From Acanthococcus lagerstroemiae (taxonomy: Eukaryota > Arthropoda > Insecta > Hemiptera > Eriococcidae), in assembly GCA_031841125.1 (NCBI GenBank), contig CM063113.1, forward strand, positions 35,733,312-35,797,311: 64,000 nt of DNA, given 5' to 3'. The translations under genes and the position numbers were made by a program. Of the stretch, positions 31,462-43,004 are shown piece by piece (within the stretch, counting starts at the first letter, position 1; each line of letters begins with the position of its first letter). Under the pieces are notes generated by a model. The model saw only the letters and a list, made by a program, of their open reading frames with translations. It did not search any database and was not told where the DNA came from.

Positions 31462-33774
31462 TAGAAACAATATAAGACATGGTTGAGTTTGAAAAGGAAA
31501 CATTCGTGTGAATGGACAGGTGAAGATATGAAGAAATAGGTCAGAAGACAGTTAGCTACCCCCTTGTTTGCTAAAGTCGATGTGACAAAAAAGAAATCCG
31601 CAAATTTTTGTTCCCACCTGTAAGACGGGTGTTGACGTATGTCAGTGCAAAAAGTTCTTTTCAGTTTCTAATTTAAGACATTTCTGTAGTAGTTTCTAAA
31701 AAATTTTAAGAAGCTCTTTTTATCCAGCAAGGGCCCCTTACGTATATAATGTAATAAAATATACTTCAAATTTGCTAAAACTGTCAAATTCCTGACAAAC
31801 GAAACATTTTCGGATCAGCACGCGGACCCATGGGCATTGCTGAGGGAGAGTAGACGGGTAATACTTACCTCCAATTTTTCTTGAGAAATCAGCGAAGTAC
31901 CGTTTGAAGTAAGCTTTCTTCCTATAGTGTTAATAATTCTCGAAATTGTTGGAGGAAATTCATTAATTTCTGCGGCATTTTCAACTCTAGGCCGGTGTCC
32001 CAGTTTCAGCTTATTAGGGAGCCACTATGTAGAAGTTTGAAAAAATAAATCTTAGCTGGAAATTTTGGCCAACTCTCACATGTTCTATCTGACTTTCGCG
32101 GGCTGTCAAAAATTAATGTGCATGAGTGAATATTTTTCCCTCATTTTATAGAACGCATATTCGCAACGTTCTTCGAAATGACAGAAATTAATGGCACACG
32201 TTCAACATGCGCCTCGGATATACATGTATAACGCTCGAGTGTATTCGATTTTAGTCGGCCTTGTGAGCGGTCAATTGAACAGAGAGGAATTCCTCAATTT
32301 ACGGAGAGCCGAAAAGAAGCCGGGTCTCCCGGCTTTCCAAATTAGATGCGATCAACGGTCAGGTCCGGAAGCGCTCGTGAAGTCCCCCTCCCCTTCACTC
32401 ACGCCTTGGCGAGTGTTTGAACCCAGCGCACGAATAGGATGTATTATTGTCAACGCGTCAACATTCTTCGCTGATGAGCTGTATCCTGTTTGAAAGAAAG
32501 AAAAAAAAAAGTATTTTGAGCCGAAGATTCCTTGATAAAAGAACAAAAATTGGTTGCTTCGAAATACTGATGATACAAATTGACGTTCTGTTGTTCGACT
32601 TAATCATTTCCTACCGGCTAGCGAAATTTTGTCGACGCCTTCGTGAATTTTTGAAATGGAATTGAGTCAGTTGTAATAGGTTGTCAGTAAGGTACATCCG
32701 GGTTATCTGTAGAGAGCGAAAGATATTCTTAGAGGTGGTTCAGAATAACTCTCTCACCTGACTTGTATTTATCATAGAGCGTGAGGAAGATAGTGCAAAA
32801 TTTCAGAAAATGTTTTGGTCTTCTTAACGTGTGCGAATAGAATAGACGCTAATTACCTCTTAACCTAGTCCTCTGAATACCAGCATCTGTCCGCCCACGA
32901 GAATATTCTCCTTCCCCTCCCTGAGGACACGTACATGGTACGTATTGTTCTTTGTGTAGTTTTTTTGGATGGGATTTTGTTAGCGGAATTTTTTCGACCT
33001 TGTGCCAGCGATTAATAAAAACGGCATATCTCTTCTGGGTATTGCAAAGCCACTGAATATTTTTTCTGTATAAGGTGTATGCTAAGTTCGAAATTGTGGC
33101 ATTAGGGAGTAAGGGGAGAGAAAGAACCTTCATGAAATATCTTACGCGCATCGAAAATTACATTTTTTGGGTCGTTGCATTTCTTTATAATATTTTGACT
33201 CGAAATTCAATTTTGCGAGACCTGAGGGAGGAAGGAGAAGGGTTCGGGTATTCAGGCTGACCACTTTTTTTTTCTATCCTAGCCTGTTCGGTTTATTGAG
33301 ATTTTCTGGACGAATAAGGAAATTCTGAAACCAATGAGCTAACTTTGATACGGCCTTTTTTGGACTATTTTCCCTTAAAAATGACATTTTCGTCTAAAAT
33401 TGATGTTTTTAGGGACCTGTTTGGACTATTTCAGGAAGAAATTCAATTTTCGAGACCATTTTGTCAATTTCAGTTTGTAAAAAAAATTTAATTTTAAATT
33501 TTTTGAAAATTTTTTTAAAATTTATTTTGCTAAAAAAAAATTGAAAAATCGCAACAAACTTATTATTTGTTGCAATAAAGAATTTTGATTGAAAATTGTT
33601 ACTTTGTCCATAGTTTGAGAGGAATAGAAATATAAAATATGAGTTCAGTTTTTCAAGACCTTTTGGAACCATTTTACTTTTTCTTTCTTTCTTTTTTTTT
33701 TTTTTTTTCTTTCTTGAGATTCTTACTTTTTTAGGGATTTTTTGTGGATTATTAGGGAAACGCAGCAGGGAGCT
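31462..33774. other. Unassigned DNA
   Basis: A minus-strand donor-like GAG then GTAAGT lies near 31868. The span 33.5-33.75 kb is A- and T-rich with long homopolymers, producing a low-complexity lysine- and phenylalanine-rich frame that I reject. No gene recognised. Confidence 0.4.
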
Positions 33775-34600
33775 TAAAGCAGTGGCGGAGGATTTGAGGA
33801 GAGAGAGCAAAAACTTTGGTTTAACAATTAACTACGATAAAACCAAAATTTTGACCAACATCGAACACTTTGATCAGATTAGCATGGAGAATAACAATAT
33901 CGAAATAGTTGAAGATTATAAATATTTTGGCCAAAACATGTCCATAGAAAATAGAACTAAAAACGAAATCAGAATCAGGCAAGCCAATGCCTGGAAGGCG
34001 TTCTGGGCACAAAGGGATATTCATAAGGGGAAACTCAAATTGCCATCTAAAATAAAAATACTTGAAAGTACTGTCTACGCGGTACTGACCTACGGGGCGC
34101 AAACGTGGGCCTGTACTAATAACCAAATACATAAAATGGAAACTACGCCACACGCCATGCTAAGGAACATATTGGGCATAAGATTGAGGGACAAAATTCA
34201 CGTTTCTGAATTGTTCACCAAAACAAAAACTAAAAACATTGTCATGATCATCAAAAAGCTAAAATTTAACAGGGCATGTTGCGAGAGAAGTCGGATTGAA
34301 ATGGAACAGAGTTTCCACTTTCTGGACCCCGGGCGAGGGAAAACGCAAAGTTGGGAGACCATCGAAAATATGGGTAGATGAGGTGATCGCGGTAGCCGGC
34401 CCCAATTGGGCACAGAAGGCCGCAAACAGAAAAATTTGGTTAGATTTGACCAACGCTCATACCCAGAACTGGGTGGCTGGGTGAGGAACGAGACCAACAC
34501 TCCTCCCACGAACCTATCGACTCAATGTAACTACTCCGTCGATTTCGTTCCGCCAAGCCTGCGAGCTTGTAATAAAAATAAAAAATAATAAAAATTTAGG
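33775..34600 (+). pseudogene. RTE-type non-LTR retrotransposon 3' fragment
   Basis: This is the same family as the 6.2-7.3 kb copy. The first frame reads VAEDLRRESKNFGLTIN, EDYKYFGQNMS, RQANAWKAFWAQRDI, AVLTYGAQTWAC and further to about 34290. A frameshift then moves the C-terminus to another frame with STFWTPGEGKRKVGRPSKIW and ends ahead of 34484. The catalytic FADD box lies upstream of the truncation point. AATAAA-rich tail sequence (about 34570-34600) ends the copy. It is inactive through truncation and frameshift. Confidence 0.85.
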
Positions 34601-35189
34601 TCGTGTTAAAGACTTGTAATACAGCCTTTCTTTTTGAGTTTTTAGCGCCTAAAAATCCGAGCACTGGTAATAAGTGTCACAATTTATGTTGTTTGAGTCG
34701 TTCAATTCATTTTAGTATCATTTTGATTTCAAATTCATACTTTTGGAATCTGTGACATAAGAGAATGTAGTGACAACAGATTTTCAAGGAAGGTGTTATG
34801 CATGTCAGAATTTAATTTTTTTGGGCCGCTCACTGTCGATGAAGTTAAAATTGTGAAGCTTGGGGTAAGCGGGGAGAAACCACAGTTTTCACGTAATGTG
34901 TTGTACGTATCAGAATCTGGGTTCTTCGGTAGCTAAATTCGTTTTTAATATTATATTGACTCCTTATTGAAGATCGTGGCACCTATGATAGGAGGGGGGG
35001 GGGATTAATATTTTATGCAGTTTGGGTATGTACAACAGATGTTCGGTTTTTCTGTGGTATCCATGGGCAATGAAAGAGATGTAATTTATGGATGTATTGT
35101 CCAAATGACTGCATTGGCGCGCGCGCTCTCATTCCAGTGCCTTCTCTAGTCGTCAATTCTCGACTTTGCTCTGCATTCTGATAGAACGA
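34601..35189. other. Unassigned DNA
   Basis: A G-run lies near 34997-35005. No gene or complete element. Confidence 0.4.
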
Positions 35190-35197
35190 ATGACCGC

Positions 35198-35356
35198 GAG
35201 GCCTGTGCAGAGGGGGGGGGGGGTTCCCCGGGCCCGAGTTTGTGCTAAAAAAATCTGCTTTTACAAAAAGGGCCCTAGAAACATTGTGGTTTTTTTTGGC
35301 TCTTACCTACTTTTTACGTCCCCCCCCAGGGCCTGGATTTCCTCTGCACGGCCCTG
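35198..35356. mobile_element. 159-bp hAT MITE with perfect 8-bp target duplication
   Basis: ATGACCGC flanks it on both sides (35190-35197 and 35357-35364). The left end is GAGGCCTGTGCAGAGG and the reverse-complemented right end is CAGGGCCGTGCAGAGG. A G-run (about 35210-35221) follows the left end and a C-run (about 35321-35328) precedes the right end. It is too small to encode protein. The features are classic for a non-autonomous hAT element. Confidence 0.85.
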
Positions 35357-35491
35357 ATGACCGCATAAAGGGGAATGCGCAACTACGTCACGATGGTAAC
35401 GTCTTTCTGCCGAACGTTTGCTACGAAATTTTTTTCTTTTATATAAACCAAACTATTAGACATATCCATGTCATAAAAATAAGTAATATCT

Positions 35492-37771
35492 CAGGGTAGC
35501 CACTTTTCTAGAAATTTTGGAAGTCAGAGAAAAGTTAAGGAATTTTGAAGAAAAAAAATCGAAAAAGTCAAGGAATTTTAAAGAAAATTTTGTGATGTAA
35601 AAGTATTGTACTATTTCCTTATGTCAGACTCAATTGAACATAAGGTCAGTGTAATAATTGTGATAAAATTGTGATTGGGTTGGAGGGGTCCTTCAACAAG
35701 ATCGCGCAGAAATGTCAGATGGATGTTCTCCTTCGTTATTGGGATACAAAAAAGAATCAAGTGAGCACGTGGTACCTATTATAATTCCCACGTCTGATTT
35801 ATTAAAACCTTTCCCTGGAGCGACTGCTGAGCTCAATCTAAGTAAATTAATTCTAGTTTCAATGGACGGCCCTAATGTAAATTTGAAATTTCTAAAGGAA
35901 TTAACAGCTGAATTTCATGAAAATAATGTTGATGGGCCAATCCTTCTGAATCTGGGAAGTTGTCGATTGCACCACGTACATAACGCATACAAGAGTGCAA
36001 TGAACAAAACTTCGTGGAATATTGTAAAATTTTTGAGATCGTTCTATTATCTATTTTCTTATTCTTCTGCGCGCAGAGATGACTACGTTAAATACTCTCC
36101 GGTTCATCTGTGTTCTCGGTGAAATTTTGTGCCGTACGATGGTTTGGAAATTTTCGAGTGACTGCATGAGCGCTACAAATTATATCTCATTTACAAAAGT
36201 ATGTTGATGGTGTGAGGGGAAAAAAAGAACCCGATTGCAACAGTTATAAAATTGTTAGCTCTGCATTGAATGATCAACTACTTCGTGCTGCGTTTTTTCA
36301 AACAATTGCTTCTGATGTGGAGCCTTCCCTGACCCGTTTTCTAACTGATAACCCCATGTCACTATTATTGTATGAATCCCTGTTAAGCACACTTCATACA
36401 GTCATTATTCGATTTGTTAAAGATAGTATCTTAGATGCTTCCAAAAATATAGTAAATATTGACTTCGAGACCATTAACAATTTGAAAGAAGTCAAACTTA
36501 TTTATGTTGGTTTTGCTGTCAGAAATGCTCTGAAAGAACGAAACTAAAACCAATTGAATAACTACAAGTTCGTAAGGATTGTCGCAACGCTTTTATAGAG
36601 TTCAGTGCCTCACTGAAGAAAAATTCTCCTTTAATATATCTCTTGACAAAGGGGATCTCGTGTTTTGACCCATTAGTTGCATTGAAACCTACATTGAGAC
36701 ATTCAAGAATAGACAAAGCCTTGGATATTTTTGTAGAACATAAGTGGCCCTCCTGTCAACTGGCGGATAGGGTAAAAATAGCTTGACTGAAATCTGGAAG
36801 ATATCCTTATTTGAACAAAAAATGCAGAATTTTTCGGGACAAAACTTAATGATCTTTGGTTAAATATAATTCCCGATGAAGTTCAGTTTACACCTGTGAT
36901 TAATTTCCTGATGGTATTGATTCTTTCACATGGGAACTCTTTTGTTGGAAGAGGGTTTTCTGTAAATAATGGGACTTAGATTGAAAATCTCTCCCAAGAA
37001 TGTCTTGTGGATCAGAGACAAGTATATGATGCACTGATGTATCATGGTGGGGTGTCGAACATTAATGTGACAAAGAGTTTTATTCATGCTGCGCGCAATG
37101 CAAGTGCCCTTTACAAAGATGCGCTTCAAAGGAAAAGTCAAGGAAAGGATGCGAAATCAAAAGCAGTAGCCGAAAAACGAAACGTTCGCGAGAAAATGAA
37201 AGTACTCGAGGCGAAGAAGAGATTGGTGCTTGATGAAGCTCGTCAAAAAATTGACGAGTTGGAATCGGAAATGAAATCTCTATGTTAAAATTGTTTGTAT
37301 TCGAAAACGTGTTTTAATTTGAACCACATATCTTTTGAGTCAATTATGATGAATAATAATTTTTTCCCCTCAAAATGGTGCTCGAATTTAACAATGCCAA
37401 ATATTTTCGAGTCAGTTATTATGAATAACTATTGTTTTCTTGTTTTTCTTGTTTTTTCCCCCAAGGGGGGGGGGAGGTTTAATTTGACCATGTATTATTA
37501 AAAGGAAAAACTTTGCAAAATGAATATTGATTGTTTCTTATGAAAGAAATGAATGCTTTGTTCTTTCCAGAACTCTCTTTCTGTCTCAAAACATTATTGT
37601 TACCTTGAAAATCACAAAATATTGGAAGCGGGGGAAAAGTCGTAAAAAAATTATATCGCAGACAAATAACCTATTTTCACCCACCTATTTGTTACGAAAA
37701 ATTTGTAAAATTGACTGAAAAAATCTGGAAATGTCAGGGAGTTCTATCCTCGGAGAAAAGTGGCCACCCTG
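35492..37771 (+). mobile_element. Complete, dead hAT-like transposon with both ends
   Basis: The terminal repeats are CAGGGTAGCCACTTTTCT (35492-35509) and AGAAAAGTGGCCACCCTG (37754-37771), inverted with one mismatch over 18 bp. The flanks share TATCT immediately outside both ends (35487-35491 and 37772-37776), suggesting a 5-bp target duplication; no 8-bp match exists. Subterminal AAAGTTAAGGAATTTT and GAAATGTCAGGGAGTTCT resemble motifs in the short elements at 26.7, 44.9 and 49.6 kb. The interior carries a broken transposase gene. A conventional hAT transposon would duplicate 8 bp, so the group assignment deserves checking. Confidence 0.8.
35712..37288 (+). pseudogene. hAT-like transposase, decayed
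   Basis: Three blocks survive. Block 1 (35712-36122) has VSMDGPNVNLKFLKEL, likely around the first catalytic aspartate of the RNase H fold, and GSCRLHHVHNAYKSAMNK, the Cys-x2-His region typical of this transposase group. Block 2 (36212-36547, another frame) covers the middle, including FLTDNPMSLLLYESLL and KLIYVGFAVRNALK. Block 3 (about 36860-37288, same frame as block 2) has the hAT dimerisation-like LSHGNSFVGRGFSVN near 36923-36967, VDQRQVYDALMYHGGV and a basic coiled-coil tail. At least one frameshift, several stops between 36550 and 36960, and no recognisable N-terminal zinc finger make it inactive. It resembles uncharacterised hAT-derived proteins common in invertebrate genomes. Confidence 0.82.
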
Positions 37772-39555
37772 TATCTGTGTACACCCCATTAAGCATGGTG
37801 AATAGGTTCTCTCTGAAAGGATGCTCACATTTTACAGTTCCGGTTATCATATATGTATGGGTTTTGTGCCCCATGTTTGCGTGGCAAATGGTGTCAACTA
37901 GCTACACTTCATGTGTTCTCGGATAGTATCGGCGATCAGGATTCTTGATACGGCACAACTTTGAACGTGTGTTTTCGTGGAAAAGCTGTTTTCGATTCTT
38001 CCCATATTTCTCATTCCAGATCGCATATGAAGCTGAGTATTTGCAGGGAAATTAATCTGAAGAAGTTCGTGGAAAAAATCGTTGCTGAAAATTTTATCCG
38101 ACTGTAATTGAAATTTTTCTGGATTTTACATCCAGTTTACACGGATACATTGACGGACTGGTAGACGTATGAAAACAGTATAAATTCAATTAAATCGAAT
38201 ATACGTGTACAGTGAAAGGGAAATACCCTCCTTGGGTGCCGGGGGGGGGCAGGGTTGGATTACGAGGTTTAAATACGATTTAATTTTCCGGGCGACCGAC
38301 CTCGAAAGAGGTACCCCAGTTCGGACAATAAACGCAGCCTTTATTATTAATAACAATATAACAATAATAATGATGGCGCGAGAGCTGTGTGTCCACATAC
38401 AGCAGAGAGCAGAGTAAATTCGGCTTGTATTTCGTCGTGTAATTTGTTTGACCGCTCTTCGCGTTTCGGCTTTCCGTGGTGATCCATCGCGGCGACCGGT
38501 TAACGGCTGGCCCTGCCTCTCGTTCGCCGTTTACAGCCAGAATTTTGCAAATCCGACGTCTCGGAAGCGCGAATTGGTACAGGATGACAGGATGGCAGGA
38601 TGGCAGCAGCGCCAATTTGATACGCAACTGTAATATAATCCGCCACGCCGCGCCAGGCTAATCGTATTACGCCGTGTAATTTCGACAGTCGGCAATTTTC
38701 GCTGCACCGAGGGTAATCTAGAAGGCGTAGGCGTAGAGCCGTAGACGATGACAAGATGATTACTCGCGGATATACCGGCTGTTGTGCCAGTACAGTCGAT
38801 GTAAATTTCGTGTTCTCTTTTCCGCTTGGCTTTTCTCTCACGATCTTCTTTTTTTCCTTGTCTGTCTAACTATTCTATGTGTTTTTTTTCCCTTTCCTTT
38901 CTTTCTGCTTATTGCTTCGGTCTTCTCGTCGAAGAAGAAAATTCGGGGGCGAGATAAGATTCGAAGTACCCTATAAAACTAACCATTTGCATTCATGGAG
39001 CAGATGCGTTCATTAAAATGATATACGGTAGGATAGCGTTTATTTTAATGGTATCGTGTGCCGCCGCCGCGGTGCTTCGACCTTTTCTTTAGGTACTCTT
39101 TCTCTTTCCTTAAAATGCTTCGGGTGTCTGTACATTTGCGGCGATAATTTCACGCGTTATACATTTCGGCGAGCTGCGGATTTTTCTTCTTTCGCCAACC
39201 GACGTACGCGATGACATCTAACGTTGTCGGTTATCGCGGCTGTCTGCAGCGGAGTTGCGGTGCGACTTGACTAGCGTGACCTGATGCTCCGAACATGCCG
39301 GAATCATTAGTCGGTCGCCTGCGGGGCTCGAGGAATGCGGAATACGTCTAAGTGTTCCATCCAAAGAACGCACCCTCTTTGTAGGCCTTTAGAGTTGACT
39401 AAGAAGCCGCAATGTTACGCAGATTCGTGACAAGGGCAAAGGCTATATCGGTATCCGACTTGAAAAAGTTTCGTCGTGGTTTAGCAAATGGGATCATTTT
39501 GACGATGTACGAGGTTTGTCTAAAAAGTAATGGGAATGATGCTGTGAAATTTTGT
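37772..39555. other. Unassigned DNA, GC-richer centre
   Basis: A G-run is at about 38239-38247. The stretch 38.4-39.4 kb is CpG-rich, low in repeats and contains poly-pyrimidine tracts. It may be single-copy or regulatory DNA, but no exon could be defined. Confidence 0.4.
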
Positions 39556-39560
39556 TACTA

Positions 39561-39650
39561 CAGGGTAGCCATTTTCTCGAAAATTGGGAAAAGTCAAAGA
39601 ACAATCAGGGAATTGCTATAATTTTGAAAGTTTCGAGAATAATACGAATG
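39561..39650 (+). mobile_element. Solo left end of the 35.5 kb transposon family
   Basis: CAGGGTAGCCATTTTCTCG starts at 39561 and is followed by GGGAAAAGTCAAAGAA and ATCAGGGAATTG, matching the left end and subterminal motifs of the element at 35492. No right end follows. Confidence 0.65.
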
Positions 39651-40582
39651 GAAGAATATACTCGTAGTCAATGAATATCAAAGGGTATAGCCGCTTAAGG
39701 GAGGGGGTTTGACCTTAGCTCAGATTTTGAAAATTTTTATACTAATATGTTGGTACTTTTGAAGTACTTTACTGATCCAAATATGGAAGTCCAGTTACAA
39801 CCCCTTCCAGAGATATAGCCATTTTTGTGTTTTCACGTGTTTTTTTTCCGTTTTTTTTTTTTTCCAAATATACTGCTAAAGACTTTACCAATTTCTACCA
39901 AACTTGGGTCGATGATAGAACACTATCAGGGCTATCTATGGTAAAATTTTCTAAAAAATTCATTAATTTTTTCTTAACTTTTTGCCCAGTTGAAAGTTTC
40001 AGTCCCCCAAAACTGGACTTAGAAGTATAGTGCACCGCTTTTTAAATACCACTAAAAGAAGCCTTATTGGGTCTACTTTCCATTGATATAAACAAATCAG
40101 CAATTAAAACCTGGGCACTGGTTCAAATCGGCATTTGAAGTTGAAAAAACATAATTTTTTAAGGAGCTATGCACTGGCGGAGACACTCTACCGACTCCAA
40201 ACAGTTTGGAAAGTCTTGATGTGAAATGCTCTTCAGCGATCAGTTACGGTGCTTTGAACCTTCTCCAGATTTTGAAAATGTCGACCTTTCTGGCTAAATT
40301 TCAGTACAAATGCGCTCTGGCCGTATCAGTAAACCGGTCGTTCGCTTCAAATTTTAAATTTTATTTTACTTTTTGACACTTATGCTACTTATTTTCGAAT
40401 TCTTCCGTTTTCACATACAACTTTTCGGTTCTTCCATCTAGTTTTAATTAATTTCTTTGTTTCGTTGTTTGGTTTGTTACCAGTTTCATTTTTTTATAAG
40501 TTGACCTTTGTTATTATTTATCAGTTTTTTTATTCGTTCCGTTAGAGGGGAGGAGAGTACTACGGCGATCCTCTCCTCTCAA
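39651..40582. other. Unassigned AT-rich DNA
   Basis: No gene or element recognised. Confidence 0.4.
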
Positions 40583-40850
40583 ATTTACATTTTTGTGTAA
40601 ATCGTGTAATCTGCGTGCCTGGTCACTTTCTGTGTAGAACGATGCGAGCGTCTAACAAACGTCTTCTGTCGCCTGCATTCCTATACGCATCCGGTGCGCA
40701 ACCTTTTTAATGTACGTTCTTCTTCTTCTTCTTCTTAGTGTTTTGAGTCATTCTTCTTTGTTTAGCGACATTAGTTTGGTTTTCAGTTTAGTTAAATATA
40801 GTTTACATTCATAGGTTCAGTACATCTGTTCAAATACAGTTCAGTCACGG
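40583..40850 (+). repeat. Dispersed repeat shared with 51.4-51.6 kb
   Basis: It matches the minus strand of 51600-51365 through ATTTTTGTGTAAATCGT, CACTTTCTGTGTAG, GATGCGAGCGTC, CCTGCATTCCTATAC and GACATTAGTTTGGTTTTCAG. It includes a (TTC)n run near 40716-40737. In both locations it adjoins fragments of one LINE family. Confidence 0.65.
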
Positions 40851-40939
40851 TACATTTACAGTTTACATTTAGCACTCTCGAAGATCAGTTTCACTGTCGT
40901 GCAATACACACACTTTGTACATGCTTTTGCTTTTTGATT

Positions 40940-41600
40940 TCGAATGCCATCACTGTGGTCCAGACTACACACTTTCCTTCTCGTACAGACCCCGCAATTG
41001 CCAAAAGTGTTACCAAATTCAACTATCTTGGGTCTGTGATAAACTCAAATTTAGAATATCACGAAGAAATTCAAATTAGATGCAGAATTGCCAAACATAC
41101 TTTTTACAGATTGAAAAACATTCTCATACACATGGGTACACCCGTCTCCCTGTACGAGTAAAAGTTGTTTAATGTTATTTAATACCAGTAGTATTATATG
41201 GGATGGAGATATGGCCTATTAAGAAAATATCAACAAAGAGACTAGAAACAACAGAAATGTGGTTTCTTCGAAGACTAATGCGAATACCTTGGGTTGACAA
41301 AATAAGGTACTACGTAGAGCTGGAGCCATCAGGGAACTAAAGAAAGTAATCAAAAGAAGAAAAACTGCATATTTGGGCACATCTTTGGAGGAGAGAAATA
41401 TGAATTACTCAGACACATTGTGGAAGGCAGAATTGGAGAAAGGAGATACAGAGACAGAAGAAACCTGTCCTGGATCCAGAATCTCAAGATGTGGAGTGGC
41501 ATCGAAGGAATTGGCGTTTTATTCAGAAAAGCAAGCGACTGCGAACTGTGAGCAGTCGAAGCACTGTTTAGTGTATAGCATCAAGAAGAAAAAATAAGTA
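40940..41600 (+). pseudogene. LINE reverse transcriptase C-terminal fragment
   Basis: Frames carry TKFNYLGSVINSNLEYHEEI and RCRIAKHTFYRLKNILIH, then (after stops) VVLYGMEIWPIKKIS, EMWFLRRLMRIPWVDKI, and after a shift near 41370 FGHIFGGEKYELLRHIVEGR and RNLSWIQNLKMW. This is the usual order downstream of the catalytic domain in a common invertebrate LINE group (YLG box, LYG-W box, LRIPW box, GH-x-RG box). Several stops and at least one frameshift show it is dead. The RT core of apparently the same family lies on the other strand at 51.6-52.1 kb. Confidence 0.8.
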
Positions 41601-42101
41601 GAATTGAGCATGACACGTACGAGTGAAAATTATAGTTCATATCTCATCCCGACTTTGCGCAGCCGTTGAAGGCCGTTTCACAAGATCCATAAATAAGTCC
41701 AAAAGGAAGTTTCTGGCAAACTGGAGAAAGGATGTAACTACTCTGGATCGGTTCCCAATGAATATATTTTCAGTTTTCGACAGCAAGGGCATCATCCTAG
41801 AAGGGTGGGGGGAGACAATGTAGGATTATTCGTTCAAACTGATCATAACTTGGTTCAAATACGAATTTTTAACAATGTACAATTTTTAATTACATACAGT
41901 GATGGTCGCCGTCGGGCTCTCAGCAGCTGGAGTTGCTGCTGGAATCAAAACTACGACATGGCACAGAACTGATCAGTAAGGTAGATCGTCATACATCCAA
42001 AAGAATATTTTTTTGACTTGAATTTTGGAAAATTTTTCCTACTTTTTGAAGTAGCATTATAAACCAATTACGTCTTTCTTTGCCACAAATTGTTACTGAT
42101 G
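41601..42101. other. Spacer left of the tandem duplication
   Basis: No gene recognised. Confidence 0.4.
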
Positions 42102-42593
42102 CCTTACTGACCAATCGAGTCTGCCTTTACGCTGATTAGGAATGGCATGGGAGGGGAAACGGGGAAAACGCAGATATGTTGGACATATCCCCAAAGCAAA
42201 AATAAATTATTTAGTTTGGCCGTTGAATTAATGTAAAAATACTGCGTAGTATAGTTTGTCATGTACAGTTGAGTTTATCAAATACGACACCAAACGTAAC
42301 TTTCTCAAGGGTTGGCATAGTAAGCAGAATGCATCGTATTAAATTCTTTAGATAACGATAAGACATAATAACTCCATCACCGGAAGCGAGCGAATATTAT
42401 GTATGAATTTTTCGCGCGGCCTGTATATGAGAGAACGATTTTTTTCATACATTTTTCCCGACACTAGTCTAATTTTATTCCATTTAGTCCAAAAATGAAC
42501 TTCCGTCAATATTTTGTCGTAAGAATAATCTTAACCCATACCGCTTTTCTTTCGAAGTTGTAATTTTTACCAGTGAGTAGTCAATGGTCTACT

Positions 42594-43004
42594 GCCTTCA
42601 ATATGCGAGATAGAACAAATTTGCAAATAACCTTTTTAATACTATCCATCACGAACTTTAAATTAGTTCATATACAAATTTTGTCTATCTGTGAAATTGA
42701 AGGCGCTATGAAGCGACAGAGTATTGTAAGTTCTTTAACGTCTTCAATATTGCAGCCAAGGAAAATTTGTGCGTAACTGATTTTGTCGATCTCAATCATT
42801 ACTACTGTCAAGGTTATATGTGAATTTTGCCTATCTGCCATACTGAAGGCGCTATAAAGCAACGAAGTACTATTAGTGCTTTAGTGCCTTCAATTTCACA
42901 GATAGGCAAAATTTGTGTAGGAACTAATTCAATGTTCGCGATGAATACTATTAAAAAGGTTATGTACAAATTTTGCATAACCGGCATTCTTAAGGCATTG
43001 TGTA
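42594..43004. repeat. Three tandem ~150-bp units with internal dyads (unit 1)
   Basis: Units start near 42594, 42740 and 42896 with G(C/T)CTTCAAT. Each ends in an inverted version (TTGAAGGC, ACTGAAGGC or TTAAGGC), and AGATAG(A/G)(A/C)CAAAATTTG lies just inside each end with its reverse complement at the other. Spacers of about 35-40 bp contain GCGCTATRAAGC. Each unit could form a hairpin; together they produce mirrored open frames on both strands, which I treat as artefacts. Confidence 0.65.

Noticed and set aside
33409..33810. 133-codon minus-strand frame
   Set aside because: Lysine- and phenylalanine-rich low complexity produced by A and T homopolymers; it also runs into the RTE fragment on the other strand.
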